A DNA stretch of 64,000 nucleotides from Heyndrickxia shackletonii (GTDB taxonomy: Bacteria; Bacillota; Bacilli; Bacillales; Bacillaceae_C): NCBI RefSeq assembly GCF_001420715.1, contig NZ_LJJC01000015.1, forward strand, positions 336,242-400,241, written 5' to 3'. The notes under the pieces were generated by a model that saw only the letters and a program-made list of their open reading frames with translations, did not search any database and was not told where the DNA came from. The translations under genes were made by a program, and so were the position numbers. Shown here in pieces: positions 62,530 to 64,000 of this stretch. Each line of letters opens with the position of its first letter. Position 1 is the stretch's first letter.

Positions 62530-64000
62530 TTATTACCTCCCTGAGATAAAAACTTAAGGTAGTTTGGATGACTTTCCACTGCTTTTGGTTGTGCCTCACC
62601 TAAACGTACCAACCAAAGATAAATTACTGTGAAGTAAACAGAAGAGCGATGCTGAACAACCCACCTGCCTATAATACTGCAAACAAACAAGAAACAGATG
62701 ATAAAGATAAGTATAGCCATGGAAAGTTGATTTCCATGATAAACATTTACAGGCAACCAACCATAGAGGTAGTTATGAATGATAAGGTACAAAATAGTAA
62801 ATCCACCCAAAAATAACAATCCAGCAATTCGATCAATGCTTCCCTCTCCAAAAGCTACTAATTGTTTCCAGGAAACAGATAAAGACCACCCTATAATTAG
62901 CGCACTTATCAATTGATATCCATTTCCCATGTCCTTAAGCCAAAAAGAAGCACCAACAAGGATAGCTAAAATATACCCAACCACGGTCCATGAATAGGAT
63001 ATGTTTTTCCGACCATGTGTTGATTTTTCCAAACGCGGCACTAACGAACCTGCCTGTAAAAATAGCGTAGCTTTGAACAAACCATGAAATACAAGGTGAA
63101 AAATAGCTGCTGAATAGGCACCTAATGCGCACTGAATCAGCATAAATCCCATTTGTGCAATGGTTGATCCTACTAACTGTCGTTTATAGTCCACCTGGAC
63201 TAAACTGATTCCAGTTCCAATCAATACCGAAATACTTGCCAGAATTAGTAAGATTATTTGCGCTATATCACCATTAAATATCGGTGAAAATCTAGTTAGA
63301 ACAATACCACCTGCATTTACTAAACCAGCGTGCATAATCGCCGAAACAGGAGTCGGAGCAACAACAGACTCTAACAACCACCGTTGGAACGGCCATTGTG
63401 CTGCTGGAATCATTACCCCTAGTATGAGCAACAGATTAATCCCTGTTTTCTCCCAAGAATCAAGGTGGGCTAAACTCCCGTCCTTTAAAGCTGACGATAG
63501 CTGCCATTGTCCTGTAACATGGGAAAGCCAAATAATTGCTAATACAATAGCAATCCAACTTAATGCAAATAAACGACCAGATATGGTTGCTGCTTCATGA
63601 GCCACTTTCCATCCACGGTTCAACCGTATAAGTGAGATAAGTCCAATAAGAGTAACTCCCCAACAAATGGCCATTAAGCGTAAATCATCACTTAACCATG
63701 CAAGCGAGGCTGCGCCGGTAGTGAATGTAAAAAGAATAAAATATTTCCGATAAGAGTGATCCCCCATTAAGTAACGTACGGAAAAACGTTGAATGATTAA
63801 TCCAAGAAAAAGAACAAAGAATGCCAATAACCACGCTATAGAGTCTAGGTGCCAAGGACCAAAAATTCCTTTTGCCTTCGTATTAATAAGAGCAAATAAA
63901 GCAACCAATGGGGGTAAAGACACAATTCCAATATGGATATTAACGTAACGCAATGGTATCCGTGGATATAAAAACAACAGACCACTTAGACCGGAAATCA
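62526..64000 (-). CDS. dabB: Proton-conducting subunit DabB, NuoL-like, partial
   Basis: The frame is open to the right edge, so the first residues are missing; an internal TTG at 63977 is not a convincing start. About 13 membrane segments, with a Proton_antipo_M-type core (VVAPTPVSAIMHAGLVNAGG, AQMGFMLIQCALGAYSAAIFHLVFHGLFKA) including the conserved His and Lys. It is the membrane energy-coupling partner of DabA, whose gene it overlaps. Confidence 0.9.
   Translation of the reverse strand, partial: ISGLSGLLFLYPRIPLRYVNIHIGIVSLPPLVALFALINTKAKGIFGPWHLDSIAWLLAFFVLFLGLIIQRFSVRYLMGDHSYRKYFILFTFTTGAASLAWLSDDLRLMAICWGVTLIGLISLIRLNRGWKVAHEAATISGRLFALSWIAIVLAIIWLSHVTGQWQLSSALKDGSLAHLDSWEKTGINLLLILGVMIPAAQWPFQRWLLESVVAPTPVSAIMHAGLVNAGGIVLTRFSPIFNGDIAQIILLILASISVLIGTGISLVQVDYKRQLVGSTIAQMGFMLIQCALGAYSAAIFHLVFHGLFKATLFLQAGSLVPRLEKSTHGRKNISYSWTVVGYILAILVGASFWLKDMGNGYQLISALIIGWSLSVSWKQLVAFGEGSIDRIAGLLFLGGFTILYLIIHNYLYGWLPVNVYHGNQLSMAILIFIICFLFVCSIIGRWVVQHRSSVYFTVIYLWLVRLGEAQPKAVESHPNYLKFLSQGGNK

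Overview
The window looks like a low-GC, endospore-forming Bacillaceae chromosome outside the B. subtilis group. pdaA, the yfkD-chaA-yfkF-yfkH-yfkK-map run, motAB, mreBH, yuaF-floT and the yrrT/mcc operon all have recognisable Bacillus counterparts and strong Shine-Dalgarno sites. The species cannot be named from this sequence. No rRNA, tRNA, CRISPR array or intact transposase was seen.

1-22,300 is a mobile region, most likely part of a prophage. On the minus strand it reads, in transcription order: HTH repressor and ImmA-type protease (15,129-14,090), two small early ORFs set among strong hairpins (14,001-13,384), a sigma-like factor, two small proteins, a DUF2800 nuclease-like protein, a DUF2815 ssDNA-binding-like protein, a family A DNA polymerase, an antirepressor, a DUF4406 protein, a VirE-type primase-helicase, a VRR-NUC nuclease, an SNF2-type helicase, an ArpU/DUF1492 late regulator, then HNH nuclease, small terminase and a MetK that runs off the left edge. 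A plus-strand GIY-YIG gene interrupts the late region. Head, tail, lysis and integrase genes are not in the window.

15,305-21,901 holds the most unusual block. A cytosine-5 methyltransferase with an N-terminal ribbon-helix-helix-like segment converges on a four-gene operon: a nuclease-like protein, a ParB-fold protein, an SNF2 helicase and a DUF3883 PD-(D/E)XK nuclease. It looks like a restriction-modification or phage-defence system and matches no named system I can identify. Sequences related to the phage repressor operator occur in both of its promoters. The mobile block abuts the 3' end of rlmCD.

22,372-64,000 is core chromosome: rlmCD, a cupin regulator, pdaA, fumarase, yfkD/chaA/yfkF/yfkH/yfkK/map, motAB, divergent hmp/nsrR with NsrR-like boxes, ampS, an MFS gene, yteA, hutH behind an attenuator-like leader, ykhA, ycgR-ycgQ, mreBH, yuaF-floT with a SigW-like promoter, a gamma-carbonic-anhydrase-like gene, queF and a queuosine-precursor transporter behind a preQ1 riboswitch, a yrrT-luxS-mccA-mccB sulfur-recycling operon, and dabB-dabA for inorganic carbon uptake. 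Three families of short intergenic repeats are scattered through this part.
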